A stretch of DNA of 64,000 bases from assembly GCF_022829725.1 (NCBI RefSeq), contig NZ_JAKSYG010000097.1:1-64000 (forward strand). Reading direction: 5' to 3'. This document shows, in pieces, positions 34,703 to 42,960 of the stretch. Positions within the stretch are counted from its first letter, which is position 1; each line of letters opens with the position of its first letter. The notes beneath the pieces were generated by a model, which did no database searches, had not been told where the DNA came from, and saw only the letters and a program-made list of their open reading frames with translations. The stretch is from Methylobacterium sp. E-005. GTDB lineage: Bacteria > Pseudomonadota > Alphaproteobacteria > Rhizobiales > Beijerinckiaceae. Both the position numbers and the translations under genes were made by a program.

Positions 34703-35463
34703 GAAAACCTCGCGCCGATCAGGAATTCGACATTGCCGTCGCCGCCGGTCACCGGCGAGGCGATCAGGCCCAGGATCGCGGCGCCGAGCCGCTCCAGCTC
34801 GCCGCGCACGGAGGCGCAGACCTCCGCGTGGACGGCAGGATCGCGCACGAGGCCGCCCCGGCCGATCCGATCGCGGCCGGCCTCGAATTGCGGCTTGATC
34901 AGTGCGACGAGGCTCGAGCCCGGTGTCAGGAGCGCCGGCAGCACAGGCAGCACGAGGCGCAGGCCGATGAAGCTGACATCGACGCTCGCGAGGTCCGGGC
35001 GCGGTGTCAGCGCTGCCGGATCGAGGCCGCGGATGTCCGTGCCCTCCCGGTTCGTCACGCGCGGATCGGCCGCGAGCCTGGAATGGAGCTGCCCCCGGCC
35101 GACATCGACCGCATGGACGTGGCGCGCGCCCCGGGTCAGCAGCACATCGGTGAAGCCGCCGGTCGAGGCGCCGACATCGAGGGCGACGCGGCCCGCCGGA
35201 TCGAGGCCGAACGCGTCGAGCGCCGCCGCCAGCTTGAGGCCGCCGCGGGAGGCGTAAGGATGCTCGGCGACGGCCTCGACCCGGGCCCCCGGTTCGATCT
35301 GCTCCGAGGCGCGCGCGAGCGGCCGGCCATCGACGCGCACCTTCCCGGCCCGGATCGCGGCCTGCGCCCGGGCCCGGCTCTCGAAATGGCCGTGCTCAAC
35401 GAGGAACAGATCGGCGCGCCGCGCCGACGTGGTGTGGTCCGGTATGGTCCGGTCGGAGGTCAT
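34699..35463 (-). CDS. tlyA: TlyA-family rRNA (cytidine-2'-O)-methyltransferase
   Basis: A 254-residue protein. An S4 RNA-binding domain at residues 15-75 (ADLFLVEHGHFESRARAQAAIRAGKVRVDGRPL) is followed by an FtsJ-like methyltransferase domain: ASRGGLKLAAALDAFGLD, VALDVGASTGGFTDVLLTRGARHVHAVDVG (SAM motif) at about 92-121, and DVSFIGLRLVLPVL. Family members methylate the 2'-O of cytidines in rRNA; some are called hemolysins for historical reasons. It is the first gene of a two-gene unit with the TrmA-like enzyme, both on the minus strand. Divergent to sodC. Confidence 0.87.
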   Translation of the reverse strand: MTSDRTIPDHTTSARRADLFLVEHGHFESRARAQAAIRAGKVRVDGRPLARASEQIEPGARVEAVAEHPYASRGGLKLAAALDAFGLDPAGRVALDVGASTGGFTDVLLTRGARHVHAVDVGRGQLHSRLAADPRVTNREGTDIRGLDPAALTPRPDLASVDVSFIGLRLVLPVLPALLTPGSSLVALIKPQFEAGRDRIGRGGLVRDPAVHAEVCASVRGELERLGAAILGLIASPVTGGDGNVEFLIGARFS

Positions 35464-35572
35464 CAGGGCTTCGTGCGGTCCCGGCAGATCTGCGGCATAG
35501 GTTCCCGCGCCCGGCCCTGTCGATGGCCGGCGCGCTTCCTACCTAGACCGGGCCTGACAGGAGAGCCACCGC

Positions 35573-36112
35573 ATGATTCGTACCCTGCCGCTGCTCGCAG
35601 TGCTCGCCACCGTCGCCGCGGGCGGCGCCCACGCCCAGGAGCCGCCGAAGGAGGCCGCCAAGGCCGCCGAGACCTTCTCGGCGCCGATCAAGAACGCCAA
35701 GGGCGACACGATCGGCTCGCTGGCGATCCGCGACGGCGCCAACGCCCTGGTGCTGCGCGTCGCGCTCCAGGCCGGCGCCCTGTCGCCCGGCTGGCACGGC
35801 CTGCATTTCCACGCCGTCGGCGACTGCTCCGATCCGAAGTTCATGAACTCCAAGGCGCACGTGAACCACGATCAGAGCAAGCACGGCCTGCTCAACCCGG
35901 ACGGGCCCGACGAGGGCGACCTGCCGAACCTCTATGTGGCGCAGGACGGCTCCGCCAACGCCGAGGTCTGGAGCGAGACCCCGCTCAACGGCGAGGGCGG
36001 CCTGAAGGACGGGGATGGCTCGGCGCTGATCATCCACGCCAACGAGGACGACCACACCAGCCAGCCGATCGGCGGCGCCGGCGACCGGGTCGCCTGTGCG
36101 GTGATCAAGTAA
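35573..36112 (+). CDS. sodC: Superoxide dismutase [Cu-Zn], periplasmic
   Basis: A 179-residue exported enzyme that converts superoxide to hydrogen peroxide and oxygen. The signal peptide is MIRTLPLLAVLATVAAGGAHA. Metal ligands are visible in GLHFHAVGDC (copper HxH), AHVNHDQSKHGL (bridging and zinc histidines), GDLPNL, and IIHANEDDH. The disulfide cysteines are in VGDCSD and RVACAVIK near the end. Active-site arginine is in GAGDRVAC. The last 8 bases overlap the end of the convergent thioesterase gene. The ATG follows CAGGAGAGCCACCGC. Confidence 0.95.
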   Translation: MIRTLPLLAVLATVAAGGAHAQEPPKEAAKAAETFSAPIKNAKGDTIGSLAIRDGANALVLRVALQAGALSPGWHGLHFHAVGDCSDPKFMNSKAHVNHDQSKHGLLNPDGPDEGDLPNLYVAQDGSANAEVWSETPLNGEGGLKDGDGSALIIHANEDDHTSQPIGGAGDRVACAVIK

Positions 36113-36587
36113 CCGGGTTTTCGATCACCGCCTGGGGCGAGGGCATCGCGGGCGGGATCGGCCGCGGGCGGCCGGCCTCGTCGATCGCCACGAAGGTGAG
36201 GGTGGCCTGCGTCACCCGCTCCCGGACCTGGGTGCAGAAACGCCGCGCCCAGGCCTCGACTTCGATCTTCATCGAGGTCCGGCCGACATGCGAGACCCGG
36301 GTGTAGACGCAGAGCACGTCGCCGACCCGGACCGGCCGGATGAACGTCATGGCGTCGAGCGCAACCGTGACGACACGGCCCTGCGCCCGGTCGACCCCCG
36401 CGATGCCGCCGGCCTGATCCATCTGTGACAGGACCCAGCCGCCGAAGATGTCACCATTGGCGTTGGTGTCGGCCGGCATCGCGATGGTGCGGACCGTGAG
36501 GTCGCCTTTGGGCAGGTCGTCTTTGGACAGATCGGTCTCCGGGGGCGGCGTCACGCTCGCGGCCGATGAGATCCCGACGTGCTGCAT
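36105..36587 (-). CDS. Acyl-CoA thioesterase, YciA-type hotdog fold
   Basis: A 160-residue cytosolic hydrolase of acyl-CoA. After an unconserved start, LTVRTIAMPADTNANGDIFGGWVLSQMDQAGG (about residues 29-60) is the YciA signature, with the active-site aspartate in NGDIFGGW. TVALDAMTFIRPVRVGDVLCVYTRVSHVGRTSM is the long hotdog helix and strand pair. VTQATLTFVAID closes the domain. The ATG at 36587 is preferred; a GTG at 36596 would add three residues. Its 3' end overlaps sodC by 8 bases on the opposite strand. Confidence 0.88.
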   Translation of the reverse strand: MQHVGISSAASVTPPPETDLSKDDLPKGDLTVRTIAMPADTNANGDIFGGWVLSQMDQAGGIAGVDRAQGRVVTVALDAMTFIRPVRVGDVLCVYTRVSHVGRTSMKIEVEAWARRFCTQVRERVTQATLTFVAIDEAGRPRPIPPAMPSPQAVIENPVT

Positions 36588-36614
36588 GCCGTCCACCCCG
36601 TCCGTCGCGCGCCG

Positions 36615-36752
36615 TCAGACCAGAAGGCCGGCGAGCTTGAGCCCGGCCGCCAGCAGGATGGCGGCCCCGCTCAGGATGCATTCGAGCGGGATCGATTGCC
36701 AGAGGTCCGGCGTCGCCGTTGCGGGCTCGGCGCTTTGCGCAAGATCGTTCAT
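36615..36752 (-). CDS. Small single-span membrane protein, function unknown
   Basis: A 45-residue peptide starting at the ATG at 36752, which has a very good ribosome site (GGGAGGA, 6 bases upstream). The C-terminal half is one hydrophobic helix (ILSGAAILLAAGLKLAGLLV). It lies immediately upstream of the thioesterase gene on the same strand, 27 bases away, and could be co-transcribed. Too small for family assignment. Confidence 0.5.
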   Translation of the reverse strand: MNDLAQSAEPATATPDLWQSIPLECILSGAAILLAAGLKLAGLLV

Positions 36753-36848
36753 CGGGAATCCTCCCGGGCCGGCCGATCTGTCGCCGCCGGTCCCGTTGCC
36801 TGCATCATACCGCATGGCCGTCCCAGGCGCATCCCGAATCGGGGCATG

Positions 36849-36878
36849 AAAAACCCGGCGGCTCAGGGAGCCGCCGGG
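36849..36878 (-). terminator. Intrinsic terminator for the Tyr/Arg-rich gene
   Basis: Read on the minus strand, CCCGGCGGCTC and GAGCCGCCGGG form an 11-bp stem with a CCT loop, followed by TTTTT. It starts 20 bases beyond the stop of the gene at 36899. Confidence 0.92.
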
Positions 36879-36898
36879 TCGGTCAAGCGCGGCTGCGC

Positions 36899-37180
36899 TT
36901 AGTAGAAGAACCGCCGACGGTAATAGTGGCGACGGAAGTAGGGCCGCGGGCCGTAGAAACGGCGGCCGTAGAACCGGCGACCGTAGTAAGGACGACGGTA
37001 AAAGGGCCGCGGGCCGTAGAAGCGGCGACGGTAGTAGTACTGGGCCTTCTCAGTCACCGCCGGGGCGGCAGTGGCCGGAAGGGCGAGGCCCGGACCGATC
37101 GGCGCGGCGGACGCGCCCTCCGGCGCCGCGGCCGCGAAGCCTAGCACCAGCAGGGCCGCGAGCAGGAATTTCCTCAGCAC
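36899..37180 (-). CDS. Small secreted Tyr/Arg/Phe-rich repeat protein
   Basis: A 93-residue protein. The GTG at 37180 (site GGGAG upstream) gives the signal peptide MLRKFLLAALLVLGFAAAAPEGASA. After an Ala/Pro spacer, the last 43 residues consist almost only of Tyr, Arg, Phe, Gly and Pro in repeats of the form RRFYG-PRP-x-RR-YYGRRFYG, ending in RRRFFY. Similar basic aromatic proteins are frequent in Methylobacterium and Bradyrhizobium, with no known function. The composition suggests binding to an acidic polymer or surface, or a structural role, which is inference. It has its own terminator and is monocistronic. Confidence 0.75.
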   Translation of the reverse strand: MLRKFLLAALLVLGFAAAAPEGASAAPIGPGLALPATAAPAVTEKAQYYYRRRFYGPRPFYRRPYYGRRFYGRRFYGPRPYFRRHYYRRRFFY

Positions 37181-37344
37181 GGTCTCGACTCCCTTGAGTG
37201 ATTGCGTCTTGGACGACGAACCGCACGGGAAGCGAGAGCCACCGCCCGGTCCGAAACGCTGCAACGCGTGGGCGAGGCGAAGCGTTGCAGCGTAACCACT
37301 GCTGAGTTCCGGACAGGGTTCATCGCGCGTTGAGGACTTGGTGC

Positions 37345-37530
37345 TCAGGCGATCTTCGTCGTCATGTCCTCGATGCGCGCCTCGGCGCTTTGCCGCACGA
37401 GGGCGATGCCGTGTTCGCAATCCTCGCGGCGGACATAGCCCTCACCCGACTCGGCGATCACCTCGCCGTTGCGCGCCCGCAGGCGCCAGCGCCACTCACC
37501 CTTCGCGTCCCGGTAGAGTTCGAACCGCAT
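37345..37530 (-). CDS. DUF1508 (YegP-like) protein
   Basis: A 61-residue protein with the short beta-rich domain MRFELYRDAKGEWRWRLRARNGEVIAESGEGYVRREDCEHGI, the signature of DUF1508/YegP, in which the domain often occurs in tandem; here it is single. It is soluble, without signal peptide. The function is unknown; E. coli YegP belongs to the same family. The ATG at 37530 is chosen because homology starts there; the frame continues upstream as unconserved sequence. Confidence 0.8.
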   Translation of the reverse strand: MRFELYRDAKGEWRWRLRARNGEVIAESGEGYVRREDCEHGIALVRQSAEARIEDMTTKIA

Positions 37531-37677
37531 GATCCCGGCCCCCTGACAATCCGCTGGATCAGATGGGTTGCCGGGCCCGGAAGGGAAGGCGTCCGCCGCA
37601 GGGCGGGACGCCAAGGCCGGACGCCGAGGCGGGATGCGGGACAGCCATGACGCTCCCCCGCACGCGGTTCAATCCGC

Positions 37678-38151
37678 TTACTTCGCCTTGTCGGCGATGC
37701 CCTTGAGGCCGGCCTCGTAGACGCCCGCGATCGCCTCCTTGGCCTTGTCGTCCGGAGCGCCCTTGGCCTTGAAGGTGCCCGTCCACGTCACCTTCGAGCC
37801 GTTGCCAGCCTTCGCCACCATGATGGTCGAGTGGTAATCGGTGACGGGCAGCGGGCCTTCCAGGATCGTGTAGGTGTAGTCCATCTTCTTGTCGCTGCGG
37901 GACTCTTCCTCCTCGACGATCGTGCCGCCACCCTTCAGGCTGAGGGTGCGGACATCCTTGCCGCCCTTCTTGGACAGGGCGCATTTCTCGATCACCGGGT
38001 GCCAGTCGCCGATCCCGCAGAATCCGCCGATGGTCTTCCAGACCGTCTCCGGCGAAGCCGCGACATCCGCGGTTTTCGTGACTTCGAGGGCCAGAGCCGG
38101 TGAGAGCGACGCCACGACGAGGGCGGCGGCCGGGATGATAATCCTGAGCAT
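37678..38151 (-). CDS. Secreted SRPBCC-fold (Bet v1-like) protein
   Basis: A 157-residue protein with signal peptide MLRIIIPAAALVVASLSPALA (about 21 residues). The mature part resembles the polyketide-cyclase/START-like SRPBCC fold: VTKTADVAASPETVWKTIGGFCGIGDWHPVIEKC at the beginning, a central strand region (VRTLSLKGGGTIVEEEES), YTILEGPLPVTDYHSTIMVAKAG, and a C-terminal helix (AKEAIAGVYEAGLKGIADKAK). Such domains bind hydrophobic ligands; the ligand is unknown. The two cysteines may form a disulfide in the periplasm. The gene stands alone. Confidence 0.75.
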   Translation of the reverse strand: MLRIIIPAAALVVASLSPALALEVTKTADVAASPETVWKTIGGFCGIGDWHPVIEKCALSKKGGKDVRTLSLKGGGTIVEEEESRSDKKMDYTYTILEGPLPVTDYHSTIMVAKAGNGSKVTWTGTFKAKGAPDDKAKEAIAGVYEAGLKGIADKAK

Positions 38152-38263
38152 GAGGCGTTTTCTCCGATCATTGGTTTGCGGGCCTTCTGGCCGGCGCGAT
38201 CAACTAGCGCGCGATTGAGCTGCTACGAGAGCAACCTTCAGATCCTCACGGATCTGTGAGTCC

Positions 38264-38304
38264 AAAAAAACAGCCGCCCGGGACGGCTTCGTCCCGGGCG
38301 GCTG
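38264..38304 (-). terminator. Intrinsic terminator for the DEAD-box helicase gene
   Basis: Read on the minus strand, CAGCCGCCCGGGAC and GTCCCGGGCGGCTG form a 14-bp stem around a 6-nt loop and are followed by TTTTTTT, the strongest terminator in the window. It lies 28 bases beyond the helicase stop codon. Confidence 0.95.
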
Positions 38305-38331
38305 TTTCGCATCAGCGATGTCGTGGTGGTG

Positions 38332-39876
38332 TCAGGAGCGAGGCGCCCGCTCCAGCCATCCGATGTTGCGGCCTTCGCCGCCGCCACCGCCGTTCCGCGG
38401 ACGGGCTTCAGCCCGCTGGGGCCGGCCGTCGCGGTTCGGGCGGCCCTGGTTCGGGCGCTCCCCCTGCGGCCGGGCCGGCCGGTCGGCGCGGGCCTCGCGA
38501 CCCTGCGGGGCGGGACCGCGGTTGTCATTGCGCCCGTCGGTCCGCCCGTCCTGGGGACGACCCTGCCGGGGCGCGCCCTGGCCGCCGAAGCCGCGGCCGC
38601 CCTCGGGCCGGCCCTGCTGGGGACGACCCTGCTGCGGCCGGGACCGCTGGCCCGGACGGCCGCCGCCGGGGCGCTGCTGCTGCCGCTCGGGCCGGCGCTC
38701 CTCCTCGCGGGCGATCTCGGCTGCCTCCTGGCGCGAGGGCGGGTTGAAGCCCTCGGGGAAACCCGCCACCGGCACCTTCTGGCGGGTGATCCGCTCGATG
38801 TCGCGCAGGTAGGCCTTCTCCTCGTCGTTGCAGAACGAGATGGCGAGCCCGTCGGCGCCGGCGCGGGCGGTGCGGCCGATCCGGTGGACGTAGCTCTCCG
38901 GCACGTTCGGCAGGTCGAAGTTGACCACGTGGCTCACACCCTCGACGTCGATGCCGCGGGCCGCGATGTCGGTGGCGACCAGAACCCGGCAGGAGCCGTC
39001 CTTGAAGGCGGCCAGCGCCCGCTCGCGCTGGGGCTGGCTCTTGTTGCCGTGGATCGCGGCGGCCGCGATGCCGACCTTGTCGAGGCCGCGCACCACCCGG
39101 TCCGCCCCGTGCTTGGTGCGGGTGAAGACGAGCACGCGCTCGATCGCCGGATCGCGCAGGATGTGCCCGAGCAGCGCCTGCTTGGCGCCGGTATGGACGA
39201 AGATCACCTGCTGCTCGACCCGCTCGGCCGTGGTGGCGACGGGCGTCACCGCGACCTGGACCGGGTCTTTGAGGTACTGGCTCGCGAGGCCGGCGATGTT
39301 CTTCGGCATGGTGGCCGAGAAGAACAGGCTCTGGCGCTTCTCAGGCAGCATCTTCACGATGCGCTTGAGGGCATGGATGAAGCCGAGATCGAGCATCTGG
39401 TCGGCCTCGTCGAGGACGAGGATCTCGACACCTTCGAGCGTCAGGGAGCGGCGGTCGACGAGGTCGATCAGCCGGCCCGGGGTGGCGACGAGGATGTCGA
39501 CCCCCGGTGCCAGCGCCCGCTCCTGGCGGCTGATGGTGACGCCGCCGAACACGACTGTGGTGGTGTAGTGCAGGTGGCGGCCGTAATCGGTGAACGACTC
39601 GGCGATCTGGTTGGCGAGCTCGCGGGTCGGCGAGAGCACCAGCACCCGGCAGCCGCGGCGCGGGGCGCGGCGGTCCGAGAGCGAGAGGCGGTGCAGGATC
39701 GGCAGCGCGAAGGCCGCGGTCTTGCCAGTGCCGGTCTGGGCGATGCCGCAGAGGTCGCGGCCCGTCATGGCCGGCGGGATCGCCTGGGCCTGGATCGGGG
39801 TCGGCGCGACGTAGCCGGCCTCGCTGAGCGCCCGCAGAACAGGCTGGGCAAGGCCGAAATCGGTGAATTGGGTCAA
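38332..39876 (-). CDS. DEAD-box RNA helicase, RhlE type, with long disordered RGQ-rich tail
   Basis: A helicase of about 514 residues. Motifs in order: Q motif ([31 protein letters not shown]), Walker [26 protein letters not shown] as [12 protein letters not shown] as FFSATMP, and the C-terminal [24 protein letters not shown] and [10 protein letters not shown]. The last ~130 residues are a low-complexity Gly/Arg/Gln/Pro tail with many RPQ and GRPQ repeats, typical of RNA-binding and condensate-forming helicase tails. The start is uncertain: the TTG at 39876 fits homologous N-termini (LTQFTDFGL), while an ATG at 39993 would add 39 Pro-rich residues; neither has a good ribosome site. These enzymes act in cold adaptation and RNA turnover. 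Confidence 0.88.
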   Translation of the reverse strand: MTQFTDFGLAQPVLRALSEAGYVAPTPIQAQAIPPAMTGRDLCGIAQTGTGKTAAFALPILHRLSLSDRRAPRRGCRVLVLSPTRELANQIAESFTDYGRHLHYTTTVVFGGVTISRQERALAPGVDILVATPGRLIDLVDRRSLTLEGVEILVLDEADQMLDLGFIHALKRIVKMLPEKRQSLFFSATMPKNIAGLASQYLKDPVQVAVTPVATTAERVEQQVIFVHTGAKQALLGHILRDPAIERVLVFTRTKHGADRVVRGLDKVGIAAAAIHGNKSQPQRERALAAFKDGSCRVLVATDIAARGIDVEGVSHVVNFDLPNVPESYVHRIGRTARAGADGLAISFCNDEEKAYLRDIERITRQKVPVAGFPEGFNPPSRQEAAEIAREEERRPERQQQRPGGGRPGQRSRPQQGRPQQGRPEGGRGFGGQGAPRQGRPQDGRTDGRNDNRGPAPQGREARADRPARPQGERPNQGRPNRDGRPQRAEARPRNGGGGGEGRNIGWLERAPRS

Positions 39877-39993
39877 GGATGTATCCGATGCAGCAGGAGC
39901 GGCCGGGCGCCTCGCGGTGCGAGCGGTGCCGTGTTCGGGCCGGTCCGTTGGCAGGGGGCAGCCCGCGTGATGGGGCGGCCCGGGTGCATGCAC

Positions 39994-40369
39994 GTTATGA
40001 AGAGGGGGGCCGGATCACGCCGGAAGGCGCCCGATCCGTCACGCAGCCCCCTCAAGCGGGCCATGGCGGCCGCTGACGCTGCATCGCCGATATGCGGGTG
40101 TGCAGCTGCGAAGTCAATGCAGCGCGGCCGGCTCCGGCGCATGGCACCGCCCCCATAGGCGCACGGCTCGATCGAGGCCGGGCCGCCCGAACCACTGCCC
40201 GGGAGGGGTGGTACAGGGGCGCGGCGCGGTCCCGAGGATTGGCCATCCTCCGCCCAGTCCCGGTGCCGCGCAGCCCGAACGAATCTTGAATTGCCCTGCG
40301 CAATCCTTGAGGAAGCGCAGACGATGGCGCGGCCCGGACAGGCCTCGTGCCAGCTGACGAGGGGGAAGA
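39994..40369. other. Intergenic region between the helicase and HhH-protein genes
   Basis: About 375 bp between divergent genes with no supported coding sequence. It should hold both promoters and probably a long helicase leader, as cold-shock helicase mRNAs often have one. GGGGGAAGA just before 40370 is the ribosome site of the downstream gene. No clear operator or repeat was seen. Confidence 0.4.
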
Positions 40370-40945
40370 ATGATCCGGTCTGTTCTGTCGGTGAGTGCCG
40401 GTCTGGCGGTGATCGCGGTCGTCTTCGCAGCCCTGTGGATCGGCTATGGCCCGCGTCCTCAGGGCGGCCCGGACAAGCGGGCCGCCGCAGCCATTCCCCT
40501 GTCGCAACAGGCGCACAACCCCGTAGACGCCAAGGGGCAGTCCATCCGCACCATCGCGCCGGGATCGCCGTCCGGTCCTGGGATGGCGGCGACGGCGCCC
40601 CCGGTGTCATCCCCGCCCGCGGTTGCCCCGGCCAACCCGCCGGTGAACCCCGGTCCGTCGGTCGATCCGGGTTCTCCCGCGCGGCAGGCGGACGGCCCGT
40701 CCACGACGGGTCTGAGGACGGAGACGGCCCCCGGCGATGCGCGCGAACCATCCGTGCCGCCCCCCGGCGGGAGCGTCGATCTCAACACGGCGTCGGTCGA
40801 GCAGTTGAACGCCCTCGGGGCCGGCATGATCGGTCGGCGAATCGTCGAGTTCCGCCCCTACGCCGCGCCCGATGAGCTCCTGTCGCGTCGCGTCCTGAAG
40901 CGGACCGATTACGACACCATCAAAAATGCGATCACCGTCCGCTAG
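40370..40945 (+). CDS. Membrane-anchored helix-hairpin-helix protein (ComEA-like C-terminus)
   Basis: A 191-residue protein with an N-terminal membrane anchor (VLSVSAGLAVIAVVFAALWIGYG, residues 4-27) and a long Pro/Ala/Ser-rich linker (about residues 30-130). A short helix-hairpin-helix domain ends it (VDLNTASVEQLNALGAGMIGRRIVEFRPYAAPDELLSRRVLKRTDYDTIKNAI), resembling the DNA-binding C-terminus of ComEA. The family bound DNA outside the membrane during uptake, but no other competence gene is nearby, so that role is only a possibility. The ATG follows GAGGGGGAAGA. Confidence 0.75.
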   Translation: MIRSVLSVSAGLAVIAVVFAALWIGYGPRPQGGPDKRAAAAIPLSQQAHNPVDAKGQSIRTIAPGSPSGPGMAATAPPVSSPPAVAPANPPVNPGPSVDPGSPARQADGPSTTGLRTETAPGDAREPSVPPPGGSVDLNTASVEQLNALGAGMIGRRIVEFRPYAAPDELLSRRVLKRTDYDTIKNAITVR

Positions 40946-41044
40946 CCCTGCGGACGGGGGCGCCGCAGTGAACGCGCGGCCATCGCGGGCGTTGTCGTCC
41001 GATCGCGCGCGAGACGTGATCGTGGAACGCTCAAGGAGTTTGCC

Positions 41045-41317
41045 ATGCGCAAGACCGCATTCATCGCGGCCGTGGCCCTGATGTCGATGGGAACCGCCAG
41101 CTTGGCCGCCGAATCTACGGGCGCCTCTGGTCCGTCCGGTACGACGCCCCGGATGCAGGGGTCGCCCAACGCCGCGGGCTTCGGCAAGGCTGAAACCACC
41201 GGGACTGCCGGCGCCACGACGCCGGACACCACAGCCAGTGAGAACGGCAAGATGAAGGGGCCGCCGAACGCGTCAGGATTTCAGCACGGCAATTCCGGCA
41301 CGCCGGCGGCCCGCTGA
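41045..41317 (+). CDS. Small secreted Thr/Gly/Ser-rich protein, function unknown
   Basis: A 90-residue protein with signal peptide MRKTAFIAAVALMSMGTASLAA and a disordered mature part rich in Thr, Gly, Ser and Pro. The motif GSPNAAGFG (about 43-51) is echoed near the end by GPPNASGFQ, an imperfect repeat. The ribosome site AAGGAG lies 6 bases before the ATG. The gene is 99 bp downstream of the HhH gene on the same strand. I do not recognise the family. Confidence 0.6.
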   Translation: MRKTAFIAAVALMSMGTASLAAESTGASGPSGTTPRMQGSPNAAGFGKAETTGTAGATTPDTTASENGKMKGPPNASGFQHGNSGTPAAR

Positions 41318-41542
41318 TCCGGAAGCGGGGTCGCGTTTCGGCAGCTTGCCGGGGAGCCCGATCCGTGTGCGACCCACTATGACGGTTGGTGCATCGCGAA
41401 GGGCACCATCCGTCAGCCGACCCCACCGTCGGGATGGGTTCGGGAGCCAGTGCTCGCGTACTGCTGTGTCGGATTGCTCCGTGAGGGACGATCGTCCGCA
41501 TCACGTTCTGCACCCATCTTCTCTCATCGTTCGAGAAAAGAG

Positions 41543-41627
41543 TGGTGCGGCCAAGAGGACTCGAACCTCCACCCCTCGCGGGACTAGCACCTCAAGCTAG
41601 CGCGTCTACCAATTCCGCCATGGCCGC
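41543..41627 (-). tRNA. tRNA-Leu (anticodon GAG)
   Basis: An 85-nt type II tRNA on the minus strand. The acceptor stem GCGGCCA pairs with TGGCCGC, followed by A and an encoded CCA (3' end at 41543). The anticodon stem CTAGC/GCTAG holds the loop TTGAGGT, giving anticodon GAG (complement at 41591-41593), which reads CUC and CUU. The long variable arm (around TCCCGCGAGGGGT) is typical of leucine tRNA. Confidence 0.97.
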
Positions 41628-41750
41628 ATCGGACGCGATGATCCGTGTCCGCTCGCTCGACAGAGGCGGCCCGCGGGAGATCCCGGAGGCCGGTACGGTG
41701 TCGGCGGCGCAGCGGATAACAGATCGCTTAGCTGCCGACAAGCGCCTCGC

Positions 41751-42140
41751 TCATGCGGACTCGTATCCGTTGTCCAGAAGCGAGGCCGCGCCGTCGCCGA
41801 TGCTGGCGCCGGGCTCCACGATCGAGGCGGCCTTGCGGATCAGCTCGGTCACCTCGATGGAGATCCGGTCGCCCGTCACCACGATCTGCCCACGGGCGAT
41901 CGGATGCTGGTTGGCCAGGATCTCGACCATGTCGCTGTCGCTGGCCTCCAATTCGATCACGGCACCGCGGCCCATGCGCAGCAGCATGTGCAGCGGCATG
42001 CGCGTGCGGCCGAGTACCACCGTCAGATCGACCTTCAGCGTCTCGAAGACCGCCACAGCCCGCCATCCCGTCTCGCGGCCACGCCCTTGCTTGCAGAGCC
42101 CTTGCAACCGCTGGCCGCGGATGTTGAAGGCTGCAACCAT
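41751..42140 (-). CDS. FliN/YscQ-type motor switch (SpoA) domain protein
   Basis: A 129-residue protein. Residues about 35-105 form a SpoA/FliN C-terminal domain: [67 protein letters not shown], with the conserved VxLGRTxMPL and GxVIEL pattern. FliN forms the flagellar C-ring and binds CheY. The gene is isolated, with no flagellar neighbour, and lies between tRNA-Leu and lipB, so it may be a dispersed fliN or a paralogue. The ATG at 42140 is 20 bp from the divergent lipB start, and the first 30 residues show no similarity. Confidence 0.8.
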   Translation of the reverse strand: MVAAFNIRGQRLQGLCKQGRGRETGWRAVAVFETLKVDLTVVLGRTRMPLHMLLRMGRGAVIELEASDSDMVEILANQHPIARGQIVVTGDRISIEVTELIRKAASIVEPGASIGDGAASLLDNGYESA

Positions 42141-42160
42141 CGCTGCAGGATGGTGAACCC

Positions 42161-42901
42161 TTGGTAAACGCGACGCGCCTCACGGTTGGCCCGCACGCCT
42201 TCCCGAAGCGGCCCGGCTCCGATCCGGTCGCCGGGCCGGTGGCATGGCGGGTGAGCGACGCGCCCGTGGACTACCAAGCCGCCATCGCCTGGATGGAGGC
42301 GCGGGCCGAGGCGATCGCCCGCGGTGCCGCCCCGGAATGCGTCTGGCTGTTGGAGCACCCCCCGCTCTACACCGCCGGGACGTCGGCGCGGCCGGAGGAT
42401 CTCGTGGCGCCGGACCGGTTCCCGGTCCACGCCACGGGGCGGGGCGGGCAATACACCTATCACGGGCCCGGCCAGCGCGTGGCCTACGTGATGCTCGACC
42501 TCGACCGCCGCAGCCGCGACCTGCGCGCCTACGTGGCGAGCCTGGAGGCGTGGCTGATCGCGACGCTCGCGGCCTTCAACGTCCGCGGCGAGCGCCGGGA
42601 GGACCGGGTCGGCGTCTGGGTGCGCCGCCCCGAGAAGGGGCCGGAGGTCGAGGACAAGATCGCGGCGATCGGCATCCGGGTGCGCCGCTGGGTCAGCTTC
42701 CACGGGATCAGCCTGAACGTGGAGCCGGACCTCGCCCATTTCGACGGGATCGTCCCCTGCGGGGTGCGCCAGCACGGCGTGACGAGCCTGGTCGATCTCG
42801 GCCTGCCGGTGAGCCTGGTCGAGGTGGACATGCCGTTGCGGGCGGCGTTCGAGGAGATTTTTGGGGTTACGGCGATAGAGGAGGTGGCAAACGCTGTTTG
42901 A
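42161..42901 (+). CDS. lipB: Octanoyltransferase LipB
   Basis: A 246-residue cytosolic enzyme that moves octanoyl from acyl carrier protein to lipoyl domains, the first step of lipoate synthesis. Key parts are [45 protein letters not shown] (about residues 90-114, with the RGGQxTYHGPGQ signature), [22 protein letters not shown], and [16 protein letters not shown], which holds the catalytic cysteine. The start is a TTG at 42161, chosen because the frame opens there; a later start is possible. Its 5' end is very close to the divergent fliN-like gene. Confidence 0.92.
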   Translation: MVNATRLTVGPHAFPKRPGSDPVAGPVAWRVSDAPVDYQAAIAWMEARAEAIARGAAPECVWLLEHPPLYTAGTSARPEDLVAPDRFPVHATGRGGQYTYHGPGQRVAYVMLDLDRRSRDLRAYVASLEAWLIATLAAFNVRGERREDRVGVWVRRPEKGPEVEDKIAAIGIRVRRWVSFHGISLNVEPDLAHFDGIVPCGVRQHGVTSLVDLGLPVSLVEVDMPLRAAFEEIFGVTAIEEVANAV

Positions 42902-42960
42902 CCGGTCCCGGACGGAATAACCCAGCGACAAGCGTGTGCTTCGCCGCCGTACCCCCCCGA

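Noticed and set aside
34699-35463. Hemolysin/toxin reading of the TlyA-like gene
   Set aside because: The S4 plus FtsJ-like architecture is that of an rRNA 2'-O-methyltransferase; the hemolysin name is historical and no toxin feature is seen.
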